A stretch of 64,000 nucleotides of DNA, from the NCBI GenBank assembly GCA_019009955.1, contig CM032228.1, positions 69,177,501-69,241,500 of the forward strand, given 5' to 3'. Every line of letters begins with the position of its first letter. Position 1 is the stretch's first letter. A program made the position numbers and the translations under genes. This document shows, one piece after another, positions 55,773 to 64,000 of this stretch. This stretch comes from Riptortus pedestris. Taxonomy: Eukaryota; Arthropoda; Insecta; Hemiptera; Alydidae. Under the pieces are notes generated by a model. It did no database searches. It was not told the origin of the DNA and worked only from the letters and a program-made list of their open reading frames with translations.

Positions 55773-56373
55773 TGATTGAGTACAATAGTTGGATATTACT
55801 TGTTGGAAATATTAATATGCGAAATATGCCCGATATACCCGACTATGATTAAAGATTGACGGACTTATCAGCAGACTATCTTAGGTAATTGATAAAGGTG
55901 GCCAAAGACCTAATCTAAAACGAGCTCAGTATTAAATTTCGATTATGGATATCGATAATTTGCAGGCCTTTAGTCAACTATTGTTGGCTAATGTAGAATT
56001 GTCAACCCGCATTAAGTGAAGAAAGTTTCGGCTGACAAAGGGGAAGGATTTGAGGGTAAACTGACTGGTGGAGGATATTTGAGAGTTAGGAGGATTAAGG
56101 TAGGGTAAGAAGCTGTGCGCTGCGGAGGACAGAGACAAATCCTCAAGCCATTAACTACAGACCTGCGAGGAGGTTAATTATCAGACATGGGTAACCTCCC
56201 TTTGTCTAACTCTCTCAAATAGTCAGGGCTACCAACTCACAAACACTATATTAAGCACTCCTCTAAGTCTACGTTTTTAGCCATCCGGTGAAGATGCATA
56301 TGAATGGGCTTTGAAAATAACAAAAAAAAACTTTAAGGCATGATGTCTTTAAAGCTTTACACTCTTTGACCAT
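55773..56373. other. No recognisable gene
   Basis: Mixed composition; 56030-56240 is somewhat GC-richer. No repeat or coding assignment. Confidence 0.3.
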
Positions 56374-56999
56374 GTTAGCAGATTTCCCTTGAGGGAAATC
56401 AGCTATTGCTATAGTACTCATGACGCTATTTTTGACTAATTTCCTCAAATGTCTATCGATCTTACCAAGTAGATGACGAAAACGAGATCCGTTCAAAATT
56501 GTGTATTTACAGTTAGCACTCTAGCAATCGGAATTAATGTTTTATCATTACCAAACTCGTTACATCAAGTTCGTTAACACCTAAAAACGGAGGGGGAGAA
56601 TTTCGAAATTTCTCCGTTATTATACGTCGGATAGAAACATTGTATAAAACTAATTCATTGTAAATTTAATTGTCTTTAAATTCTGTAAAATACATAATTT
56701 CTCTAATATTAATAGTAAGCGAGATATATGAAATTTTTAGTTTTCAGTCTTCAGTAAACCCCAATTCCTACTCATGTCCTCATAACAATTAGCTTTTAAA
56801 TTTGAACTTCAGTATTCTTAGCTATTTTTATCTATACAATACTCGATATTTAACCGTTTTATTCAATACTAGAGATCATGTCTGTGATTGGGAGAAATCG
56901 GACAAGTAGAGGTTTAGAGAGGGAGGGGAATTAGAAAATTTAAAATATCTCCCTTATTATTTGTCGGATCGTAAAATTTTATAAAGTCAATCTTGTTAA

Positions 57000-58486
57000 C
57001 CCTTAATTGGCCAGAAACTCAAAAAATGGCTTGAAATGAAAACTTCTTAAAAACTCATTTTTTGCGTTCCTAATAAATAGAATATATAAGGTTTTACTTA
57101 TTTTTTTTTCTGAACAAAAATATTACATGTCTTTAAGTACACTTTGTCCAGTTACCCTAAAACTTAACGGTGTCTTTAAGTACACTCTGACCAATCACTG
57201 TAAATCAATGGGGGTGTCTGCAAGTTATGTTAATAAACTGACATAGTTTCTAAAAATCTAATTAAATAATTTAATAGGTAATAAAAGAAACGTGTTGTAA
57301 ATAAAAAATAAGTCCATTGTAAACAAAATATAAATCCGTCAAAAATATCATCCATTCATTCAAGAAATCAGGGCCTATCACCGGTGTTACAAAGTCTCAC
57401 ATTACATTTTCGGCATAAAACAACCCTTTGATTTTGGTGACACAGTCTACACTTTCCTTTTGTAGTGAATACTTGCCAATGGTGCATCCCAGCAAGTCTT
57501 GCTGCATCGGCTATGAGACCTGCAGCAGTTCATGGCTGCAATTGATGGTCCTGGTTCCACTAGCCCTTTTAGCTCGCCGGTCCAGCAGAATGTCCTCTGC
57601 AATGTGTATTCGAAATTGTTTTAAAGTCATTTTTTTTTTAGGGTGTTCTTTTTGTACAATAGCAATGCGTTATTAACCTCCAAATCCAATTATTACCTGA
57701 AAATGTCCTGTAATACTTGTGGGAGCGGTAACCTGTTCTATAAAGTGCAACTAACATGTCACTAAGTCACTTAGAACACTTTGTTGTCATACCATTTAAT
57801 CATGCTGATACACTTTTTGTTATCAACGTATACTTCAAACATCCAGTAGGGAGTACCCTCTTTCACCCTCAATATTGAAATGTTCCAATACTTCATTTAT
57901 TTCAATTTGAAAATTTCTTTCATCCATTTCGGGGCATTGTCACTTTCTTCTTCATCAGAAGTGATACTAAATTTTGGTAGCAAAGAGAAAAATCTTTTCA
58001 CCTCGACTTTTATACGTATCTGTTAATTAAAATGGTAAAAGTAAGAAATAATATAAAATCATGCCCCTTGGGCAAATTTGTTGGTATTTGGCCAGGGTGA
58101 ACTTAAGTACACTATCATTAAAATCCATGATATAAATCTATTTCTCTCCAGAATGGAAAATGAAACACATAGGAACTTAAATAAAATCCTTTACAACTAG
58201 TTCACCCATTTTGATTGTATTTAAATCGAATAGCGTATATTTAAATGAATTAGAAACTTTGCTGGCCACTAGTGTGAAGTAGGGTGGTAAACAATGGTGA
58301 TTTTCTTCAGTATATTGTTAGTAATTAGCTCCAATAACAATAAATGGACTTTTGTCACATATGCTAATGCTTGGGAGGTTACAGGGGTGTAGACTGTGGC
58401 CAAAAAGGGGTAATAATAGAAGCAGTTTCTCTCTGGGAGAGTTAAATATGAAAGGCGTCTTTCAAGACACCTTGGCCAGTTAAGGG
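57000..58486 (-). mobile_element. piggyBac-like element, internally decayed, TTAA target duplication
   Basis: TTAA at 56996-56999 and 58487-58490. Left terminus CCCTTAATTGGCCAG; right terminus reads CCCTTAACTGGCCAAGG on the other strand. 1,487 bp. A minus-strand transposase relic is inside. The termini differ from those of the 39120 element, so this is a different piggyBac-like family. Confidence 0.85.
57365..58030 (-). pseudogene. piggyBac transposase relic, C-terminal part with Cys-rich domain
   Basis: The minus strand yields, in order, RFFSLLPKFSITSDEEESDN (acidic N-terminal-like, about 58010-57940), FEVYVDNKKCISMIKWYDNK (about 57850-57790), NALLLYKKNTLKKKMTLKQF and RIHIAEDILLDRR (57670-57575). 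In another frame follows KGKCRLCHQNQRVVLCRKCN, VRLCNTGDRP (57465-57365). The last piece matches the piggyBac C-terminal pattern C..C.......C..C...C. Frame shifts, stops and loss of most of the catalytic core leave it inactive. The protein would excise and insert the element at TTAA. Assignment is by pattern and is supported by the terminal inverted repeats and TTAA. Confidence 0.75.
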
Positions 58487-58744
58487 TTAAACTGTTTAAG
58501 CTCTGCAATTGCTTCTTTATGCATTAGTAACTCATGTATTGAGCGAGATATCCGGTTTCTTGTTTTCAGCCTTCAGTAACTCACCCCACCCCTTCTACTC
58601 ATCGGTTTTTTTCCCATGGAAATAGAGAATATGTGGTGAGGCGTTATTCCTACTCGTGGGAAATCTGTTTAATTTACACAGCTCCTGACTGACTTTTTTG
58701 TTATCATTCTGCTGGTGATGATTTTTCGGCGAGCATGATATCGT

Positions 58745-58990
58745 TTGTGTTATAAAGATGGACAGATATCGCTGGTAGAGTAGCCCGGCTGGCAGAAGGA
58801 GCCTGGAAGGTTGTCCAGCAAAATATAAGGTGCATAAGCTGGGTGGAGGAGGAAGGCAGGCCCAGATAGAGCTGGGATGAAGACCCAGGGTAGGACTTGG
58901 GTCCAGAATTGGATGCACCTTGTCGCAGGCCACATTGTACGGTTAGCAGAGGTTTAGGCTACAAGGACTATATCAACAAGCCATAGGTAA
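58745..58990 (+). pseudogene. Possible LINE ORF2 C-terminal fragment
   Basis: Frame pieces SWVEEEGRPR, WDEDPG, DLGPELDA and GLGYKDYI resemble the 'GRPR.RW.ED...DL...G' C-terminal motif found in several LINE families. Stops interrupt it and only about 60 residues are present. The similarity is weak. Confidence 0.3.
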
Positions 58991-59207
58991 GTAAGTTTTA
59001 TATTTTTCTGGCTTTGCAAGCAAGCCGATTTCAAAAAAAGCCTCACGCAGGGTCTGCATAAGTTATGCAGATTTCTCTCGTGCTGTCATAACTTGCTATA
59101 TACTTGAGTTACAAAAAAGTTGCAAAGAACAACTATTGTAGACCACCAGTAGTTAACAAGGTTGGTCCTATAAAATTTTACCATTCGACCCATATTAATG
59201 AAAATAT

Positions 59208-59757
59208 TGTTACGTTTTATTACAAAATCAGTAATAAACGTTGTTAATAAGAGTTCTTTTGGATTGCAAAATTAAATACACACAAGCTTCACAGTTTTTA
59301 TCTCTGTACAATTTATTTAACAATGCACAATACACTTACACACAGTATGCACTGATAGCGTCACTGTTCTTTAGATTACACAGTCCAATAATTCACTCAC
59401 GATCACTGAACTTCACAAAAAGACGGCACTGCACTGTTTCAAACACGGCACTATAATTTTACTTACAGCACTGTTCTTCTTATAAAAACACTTTACCGCA
59501 CTGCACTAAGTCGCACTGTAGCACTGATGTGACCATCAAGACACCTGAGAATAAACTGACTGTCGGCCGGGCTGTACACGCTTATATAGAGGAGCGGCAG
59601 AACATCAAAGGATGCGGCCGAGACTCTTCCAGGAAGGACTGGTAGGGACTAGTACGGGCGCGACCACCCTTTGATCTCTTTAATCCTTGTCAAAGAATTG
59701 GACAAAGGTGTTCACGTGTTTGGGGACGTGAACACCTCTGTCCAATTCTTTCTGTAA
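59208..59757 (-). mobile_element. Solo-LTR-like insertion, minus strand
   Basis: On the minus strand the block has a promoter-like arrangement: CTCTATATAAGCG (TATA box), then about 30 nt later CAGTCAGTTTATTCTC (initiator-like). Further on come repeated CAGTGC motifs, AATAAATTGTACAG (polyadenylation-signal-like) and a terminus ...AAAACGTAACA. A possible 5' start is TGTTCACG, inverted to the CGTAACA end. It interrupts a HINE-like copy. No target duplication was recognised, so the exact ends are uncertain. No gag/pol is present. Confidence 0.5.
59692..59751. repeat. Long hairpin, 26-nt arms, 8-nt loop
   Basis: Arms 59692-59717 and 59726-59751 are reverse complements at 25 of 26 positions (core GGTGTTCACGT / ACGTGAACACC). 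Lies at the outer side of the LTR-like block. Confidence 0.9.
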
Positions 59758-59865
59758 AATTTTAATTGATGACGCCATCACGTGAAGAATTTACATGATT
59801 CTTGCATAATAAAGGTCACTTGAAAACTCTCGTTGGTATTTAAGATTAGAATAAAGTGGTTCATG

Positions 59866-59995
59866 ATTTCTTAGGGGGGAAATCAGCTATTGAGGTTGTA
59901 CTGCTGATGGGAATTTTGAAAAATTTCTTCAAATGTCCATCGATCCTACATAGATGACAAAAATGAGGTCCGTTCATATTTTTATATATTTGTAT
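59866..59995 (+). mobile_element. GCAGATTTCCC-family L-end fragment
   Basis: TTAGGGGGGAAATCAGCTAT then TGAGGTTGTACTGCTGATGG, CTTCAAATGTCCATCGATCC, AAAATGAGGTCCGTTCA. The first arm of the terminal palindrome is missing. Confidence 0.65.
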
Positions 59996-60020
59996 ATAGT
60001 AGATAGACAAAATTATCCAA

Positions 60021-60320
60021 GTGATTCTACTCATCAAGAGGAACAAAATTGTTCATATTGTGTGTGTTCCTATTCCTAATAGTATTGGAGAAAAATCGAT
60101 TTTTGTGATTTTCGAATGTATCTGTGTTTTAATACATAAATTCAGCTGCAGCAGATACATTATTTTTTTGGGATGTTTTTCTGACTATGTCATTTTGAAG
60201 GGCATTAAATTCTCTTTAATAATAGTTCATTTTTATTTGCAATTTCGGTGTTACAAATAATACTTTTAACATAATCTGAAAATAAAGAAATTCAACTTTT
60301 ATAAAAAAAAAAAAAAAAAA
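60021..60320 (+). other. Possible processed-transcript 3' end with poly(A)
   Basis: AAAATAAAG (polyadenylation-signal-like, 60279-60287) is followed about 20 nt later by a run of about 18 A (60304-60321). The upstream 260 bp has no repeat match. It may be a retrocopied mRNA 3' end or an ordinary A-run. Confidence 0.25.
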
Positions 60321-60625
60321 AGAAACCTTAATTTTGAAAGCTCAAAAACCATCCTCTGAATCAATTTCGAACCTTCAGATTTATAGAAAATTTCTTCGGT
60401 CAATAAGCTTTCTAGCCATGCAACCCTATTCTGACGAGACTTTAACATTTTCCGAAGGCGGCAAATTTATTTTAAAAACAACGGCAATTCTTATGTTCAG
60501 TTTGCCTTTCTTATTGTTAAGCATCTAAAAAATTCTCCTTAAAGAGCACAAAATCATTTTTTTCTATTATTTTTTCTTCAAATTCAAATCCAAAAATTTT
60601 CTTTTGCAATAAAAAATAGAAACCT

Positions 60626-60854
60626 GGGGCTCAGGTTAGCCATGTGAGTTAAAGCGCTGACCTTTATCTCACACGGTAAACCTAGAGTGGCGAGTTTAAT
60701 TCTTGCCTGGGCAAAGGAAATTATTTAGTGACAGAATTCATTAAATAACATCCTAAAATCCCACCCTGGCTAGAAAAGGGTGGTAACCTGTAGATAACTC
60801 GTCCCAATTAGCCTTAGTTGCAAAAAGTGGACGTTAATAAATAATAATAATAAT
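60626..60854 (+). mobile_element. tRNA-derived SINE, full length, 13-bp target duplication
   Basis: GGGGCTCAGGTTAGCCATGT, ... CTAGAGTGGCGAGTTTAATT (B box with changes), CTAGAAAAGGGTGGTAACCT, AAAAAGTGGACGTTAATAAA, (TAA)n tail. AAAATAGAAACCT flanks it at 60613-60625 and 60855-60867. Confidence 0.9.
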
Positions 60855-60954
60855 AAAATAGAAACCTAATTTGAAGAAACAGACAATACATAATAATAAC
60901 AATAAAATCCTCCTTTTCTCAATCTTATTCCAGTTGTGGTGACGCTTCAAGAAG

Positions 60955-61165
60955 AACAACATCCTGCTGTTATCTATTGGATGTTGAGGATGGAGTTTTT
61001 CTGAAAAGCATATTATGGTCCGATGAGTCAACATTTACTCCAATGAGAATAACAAATTTTTTCAATCTATTTGCACCAAAGTGGACCTTAGTAAATAGCA
61101 ACATCAAGAACTCAAATAGTAAAGATTGTGAAGGACAGTCATATGTTTGGGTATTAAGTATGTAA
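60955..61165 (+). pseudogene. Tc1/mariner-like (DDE_3) transposase fragment
   Basis: The frame reads FLKSILWSDESTFTPMRITN, FFNLFAPKWTL and GQSYVWVLS. ILWSDES(T)F fits the second catalytic Asp region of IS630/Tc1/mariner-type transposases. N-F-N-L-(W)-AP-K-W-x-L and V-W-V fit the following strands up to the usual 'VWGGI' site. The N-terminal DNA-binding domain, first Asp and final Glu/Asp are absent, and no terminal repeats were seen. This is a decayed internal piece. It follows a SINE by 100 bp, with no sign that the two moved together. Confidence 0.5.
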
Positions 61166-61801
61166 GAAATGATTGCTTAAACTTACAGCTGTTAACAAGT
61201 TAGCTTTGTGGGATGTCCCGATCGTTAAAAGTTGAAAGAGTTTTCTGCGCGTGACAATCTTGAGGTTTAGGATATTAACCAATATTCCGCGTTGAACGTA
61301 AAAAGAGCTGCATCACCCTTTATATACAGTAAAAACTATTATATAAGTGATTTCTTAGTGTTGTACGACAGCTATAATAAAGAATATAGATATGGCTGTA
61401 AAACATCTTTCCTAGAGTCCAAGGCAATTATGTTGAATAGCTGAGGAAGAATCGCCGGCGCAGCAATGACAAGAGCTTAGATTTGTTCTGCTTCGGGACC
61501 CAATAATAGTTGAAATGAGTAAAAGTGACTGACGGACGTGTATTGGGCCTAGGGGAAGACAATAAATCGGCGGCCTTTATTTCACGGTAGTAGAGAGAGA
61601 GATGTGCAAGATTCGAGCTGAGATATTTCCCAATAAAGCACCCAGCTCAAGTTGTAAACACCGTGAGTAGGAGTCAAGGGGACTATCTTACTCCCTTCAA
61701 ACGAGACTTAACTGTCTCCTGCTTAGTAACGGGGCTTAACTTACTTGTAGAACTCTTGGATAGCAAGAACTAAAGAAAGAACAGCCTTCATAAATAGGAA
61801 A
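61166..61801. other. No recognisable gene
   Basis: Mixed composition with a GC-richer patch at about 61430-61560; no repeat or coding assignment. Confidence 0.3.
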
Positions 61802-62610
61802 AGTCCGTCTCGCAGGGACTGCGTGAAGTCAGCAGATTTCCCAAGTGCTGGTATAACACACTTGTGATCTCGTTGTCTATTTCTATCTAAAAACGATGAA
61901 TAAAAATGTATATGACATATTAGCTTATTGTTGATATGACATGAGTCGGAGTGGGGGGTTACTGAAGGCTGAAAACAAGAAAGTAAAAATACCTTGCTTA
62001 ATACTTGCGTTACGAAGAAATGTATAGAACAACAATTGTATAGCATCAATAGGTTGAAAAGACTTGTTCTATAATATTTTTTGATCCGACTTATAGTATC
62101 GGTGATATTTATAATTTTCAAATTCCCCTCTCTAATCCCCTCCCCTATTCCAGATCTGATCTCAGTCTTTAACTAATATGGTCTTTAATATTGAATGAAT
62201 CAGTTAAATATTAAAAATAAAATATATTCCAGGTAAGAACATAAAATCTTAAATGATAACGTCATCGCACACAGTTAACGTTCAATTGAAAAAAAAAATT
62301 TGGTATTTTATTTTGGAGTAAAGTGGCCCGTGATATAACAGCTTATTTCTAATATAACATGAGTAGGAGTGAGGGTTTATTGAAGGCTGGAAAAAAATGG
62401 AAACCGCTATATTATTATAATCCGTTAATATTGAAGATAGAGAATAAATGTAACAATAATTATAGTACATTGTATTTGCAATAATATCTGTCCTGTACAA
62501 CTTTTCGATCCGATGTACGGAGATATTTCGAATTTTCAAAATCCCCTCCTCTAAACCCCTTGCTCCCCTGAAACTTGTTCGGTTTCAGCAATTAACGAAA
62601 TTGACCTTTA
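61802..62610 (-). mobile_element. GCAGATTTCCC-family element with duplicated inner blocks, L end missing
   Basis: R end AAGTCCGTCTCGCAGGGACT, GCGTGAAGTCAGCAGATTTC. First inner set: GGTTACTGAAGGCTGAAAAC, TTGATCCGACTTATAGTATC, C-rich tract 62125-62147. Second set: TATTGAAGGCTGGAAAA, ATATTGAAGATAGAGAATAA, TTTCGATCCGATGTACGG, C-rich tract 62543-62568. Same architecture as the copies at 49320 and 56374. Confidence 0.7.
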
Positions 62611-63128
62611 CCCCTTGCATCTCCATTAGAGAGGACATCCTAAAATAGATTTTACTCAGATCTCATTATCGAATTTAAGTATAAAAAAAAATCTAGTTGA
62701 GTATATTATAGATATTTGATTGGAAGACTAACAGCTTTTTAAAAGTCTTCTAAGTAGAGTGATTTTAAGAACAAATTTCGTATCTGCTATCCCCTAGGTC
62801 ATAGCCCTACAGATAGGATTGTAACCACGGTTGAACTACTATCCACAGATAAACAGAGGTTTATAATAGGTACCATTGACCTTATTACGTGAATGCCGTA
62901 TAAAAATCAGGACGGTTTCTTAATCCAGATTTCGACTATGACAACAATACCATTGTTGAAGGGGAATAAAAAGATACAAAAAGAAGGGGGTTTAGCAATA
63001 TTAGGCCAATTAATAGATGAATGATTGGTTTGTGTGGTCTGTGGCCCGCATTGTGGAGAACACCTGCCTTTATAATAGGGGCTAGGTCTGTCTTCGCTCC
63101 TTTATAGCTCGATGCGCACTCTGTAGGC
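62611..63128. other. No recognisable gene
   Basis: Unassigned sequence preceding the minisatellite; GC-richer near 63030-63130. Confidence 0.35.
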
Positions 63129-63556
63129 AGCTAGGCAACCTATGATAGATTGTACTCATAGATCACAAATACAATGTTCTTGTAGACTCTAAAACCAACT
63201 AGGCAACCTGTTATAGCTTGTAGTCGTAGATCACAAATACAATGATCTGGTAGACTCCAAGACCAACTAGGCAACCTATGATAGCTTGTAGTCCTAGATC
63301 AAAACCACACTGATCTTGTAGACTCCAAGACCAACTAGGTAACATGTTATATCTTGTAGTCCTAGATCAAAACCACACTGATCTTGGAGACTCCAAGACC
63401 AACTAGGCAACCTATGATAGCTTGTAGTCCTAGATCAAAACCACACTGATCTTGTTGACTCCAAGACCAACTAGGCAACCTATGATATAGCTTGTAGTTC
63501 TAGATCACAACCACAATGATCATGTAGACTCAAAGACCAACCTGTTATAGCTTTAA
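63129..63556. repeat. Minisatellite, ~68-bp unit, about six copies
   Basis: CTAGGCAACC recurs at about 63131, 63199, 63268, 63336, 63404 and 63472, with TATAGCTTGTAGTC, TAGATCAAAACCACA and CTTGTAGACTCCAAGACCAA in each unit. The inner copies are most alike and the outer ones diverged. The last unit is partly deleted. Confidence 0.9.
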
Positions 63557-64000
63557 CAATATATGATCGAAATAATTAAAAACAATGGAAGCTAAAGTCT
63601 GAAGGGACGCAACGCTGCCCTGAAACTAGGCTTCGAGTTTATGACCCGCCCTTGAACATGAAACATTGTAACATAGATGATTAACTGATCCTCCTGGTTT
63701 CTTTTTAAGGGGTGGTGCTTTATTTCTAAATGTCGGAATATCTATTATTGTGAGATATTATGATTAATTAACTGTTTTTGTAGATCTACAAATTTACCGT
63801 AAAAAGGATAAAAACCACTATGAGGTTCCTCATAGCCATGATGAGTGCAAAATTGTGAAATGACTTGAATATAAGGAAGAAGAGTATTATTTCTTTGGAG
63901 CGAGGACCAAATATGTCGTATTACGTTTGTCAGGAGATATCGGTTAAAGACATTTCTCAACTTTGCTTCTGCTTTAAGTAATAAATAAATAAATTATTAT
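63557..64000. other. No recognisable gene
   Basis: AT-rich; the 71-codon minus frame at 63745-63960 has no domain signature. Confidence 0.35.

Larger units (their letters stand above)
56374..58693 (+). mobile_element. GCAGATTTCCC-family element with internal duplication and a piggyBac insertion
   Basis: L end TTAGCAGATTTCCCTTGA at 56374, family blocks to CTACTCATGTCC (56770), then a second pass from ATACTCGATATTTAACCG (56837) to AAAGTCAATCTTGTTAA (56999). There it is cut by the piggyBac element. It resumes at 58487 and ends GTGGGAAATCTGTTTAATTT, ACACAGCTCCTGACTGAC at about 58693. No TA tract remains. Confidence 0.7.
59040..59865 (-). mobile_element. GCAGATTTCCC-family diverged copy, split by LTR-like insertion
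   Basis: R end AGCCTCACGCAGGGTCTGCA then TAAGTTATGCAGATTTCTCT at 59040, inner blocks to CATATTAATGAAAATAT (59207). It resumes with AAAATTTTAATTGATGACGC and AAAGTGGTTCATGA at 59757-59860. No L end belongs to it with certainty. Confidence 0.55.

Overview
The window reads as intergenic or intronic DNA from a large, AT-rich, repeat-laden eukaryotic genome, most likely an arthropod and plausibly an insect. The evidence is indirect: Jockey-type and RNase H-bearing LINEs, a tRNA-derived SINE, two piggyBac relatives with TTAA target duplications, a Penelope-like element with a GIY-YIG domain, a Tc1/mariner-like remnant and an insect-style LTR. I found no intact host protein-coding gene, no rRNA and no true tRNA gene. 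Nearly all short open frames are shadows inside repeats.

The dominant component is one non-autonomous element family, called here the 'GCAGATTTCCC family', with about 40 full or partial copies on both strands. Its plus orientation runs as follows. The L end begins TTTTAGCAGATTTCCC inside a near-palindrome. A middle (TA)n tract follows, then a G-rich stretch. The R end carries GGGAAATCTGCT, a 6-bp-stem hairpin ACGCAG-CCC-CTGCGT and GACGGAC. Subterminal inverted repeats, a central microsatellite and a terminal hairpin on one side resemble Helentron-associated elements (HINE/DINE-1). That class assignment is inference, and no Rep/helicase is present here. Good copies lie at 734-3460, 3953-4627, 7329-8195, 8799-9383, 15007-15640, 24541-25012, 26337-26986, 35843-37817, 40193-46203 and 56374-58693.

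The second theme is nesting. An RTE-like element, (TA)n-CTAGCTCAGATACCCGG...(AACA)n...GTTACAATTTTA-(TA)n, sits in the TA tract of the first family at three places (about 1.46, 40.6 and 55.2 kb). At 40.6-45.8 kb it forms a head-to-tail array plus an inverted copy. A piggyBac copy (57000-58486) and an LTR-like block (59208-59757) interrupt other copies. The Penelope-like element (17160-17689) interrupts an older duplicated repeat whose uninterrupted relative is at 13.5-13.9 kb. A second piggyBac element (39120-40040) has a diverged empty-site relative near 46.75 kb.

LINE relics lie at 6060-6885, 27590-27870, 30840-31800, 32195-33690 and probably 58745-58990. Seven SINE copies are present, four with clear target-site duplications. 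A 68-bp minisatellite fills 63129-63556. Between repeats are GC-richer islands of unique-looking sequence (for example 34560-35160, 49000-49310, 50300-51010 and 54470-54840) that are the best candidates for conserved non-coding or host-derived sequence.
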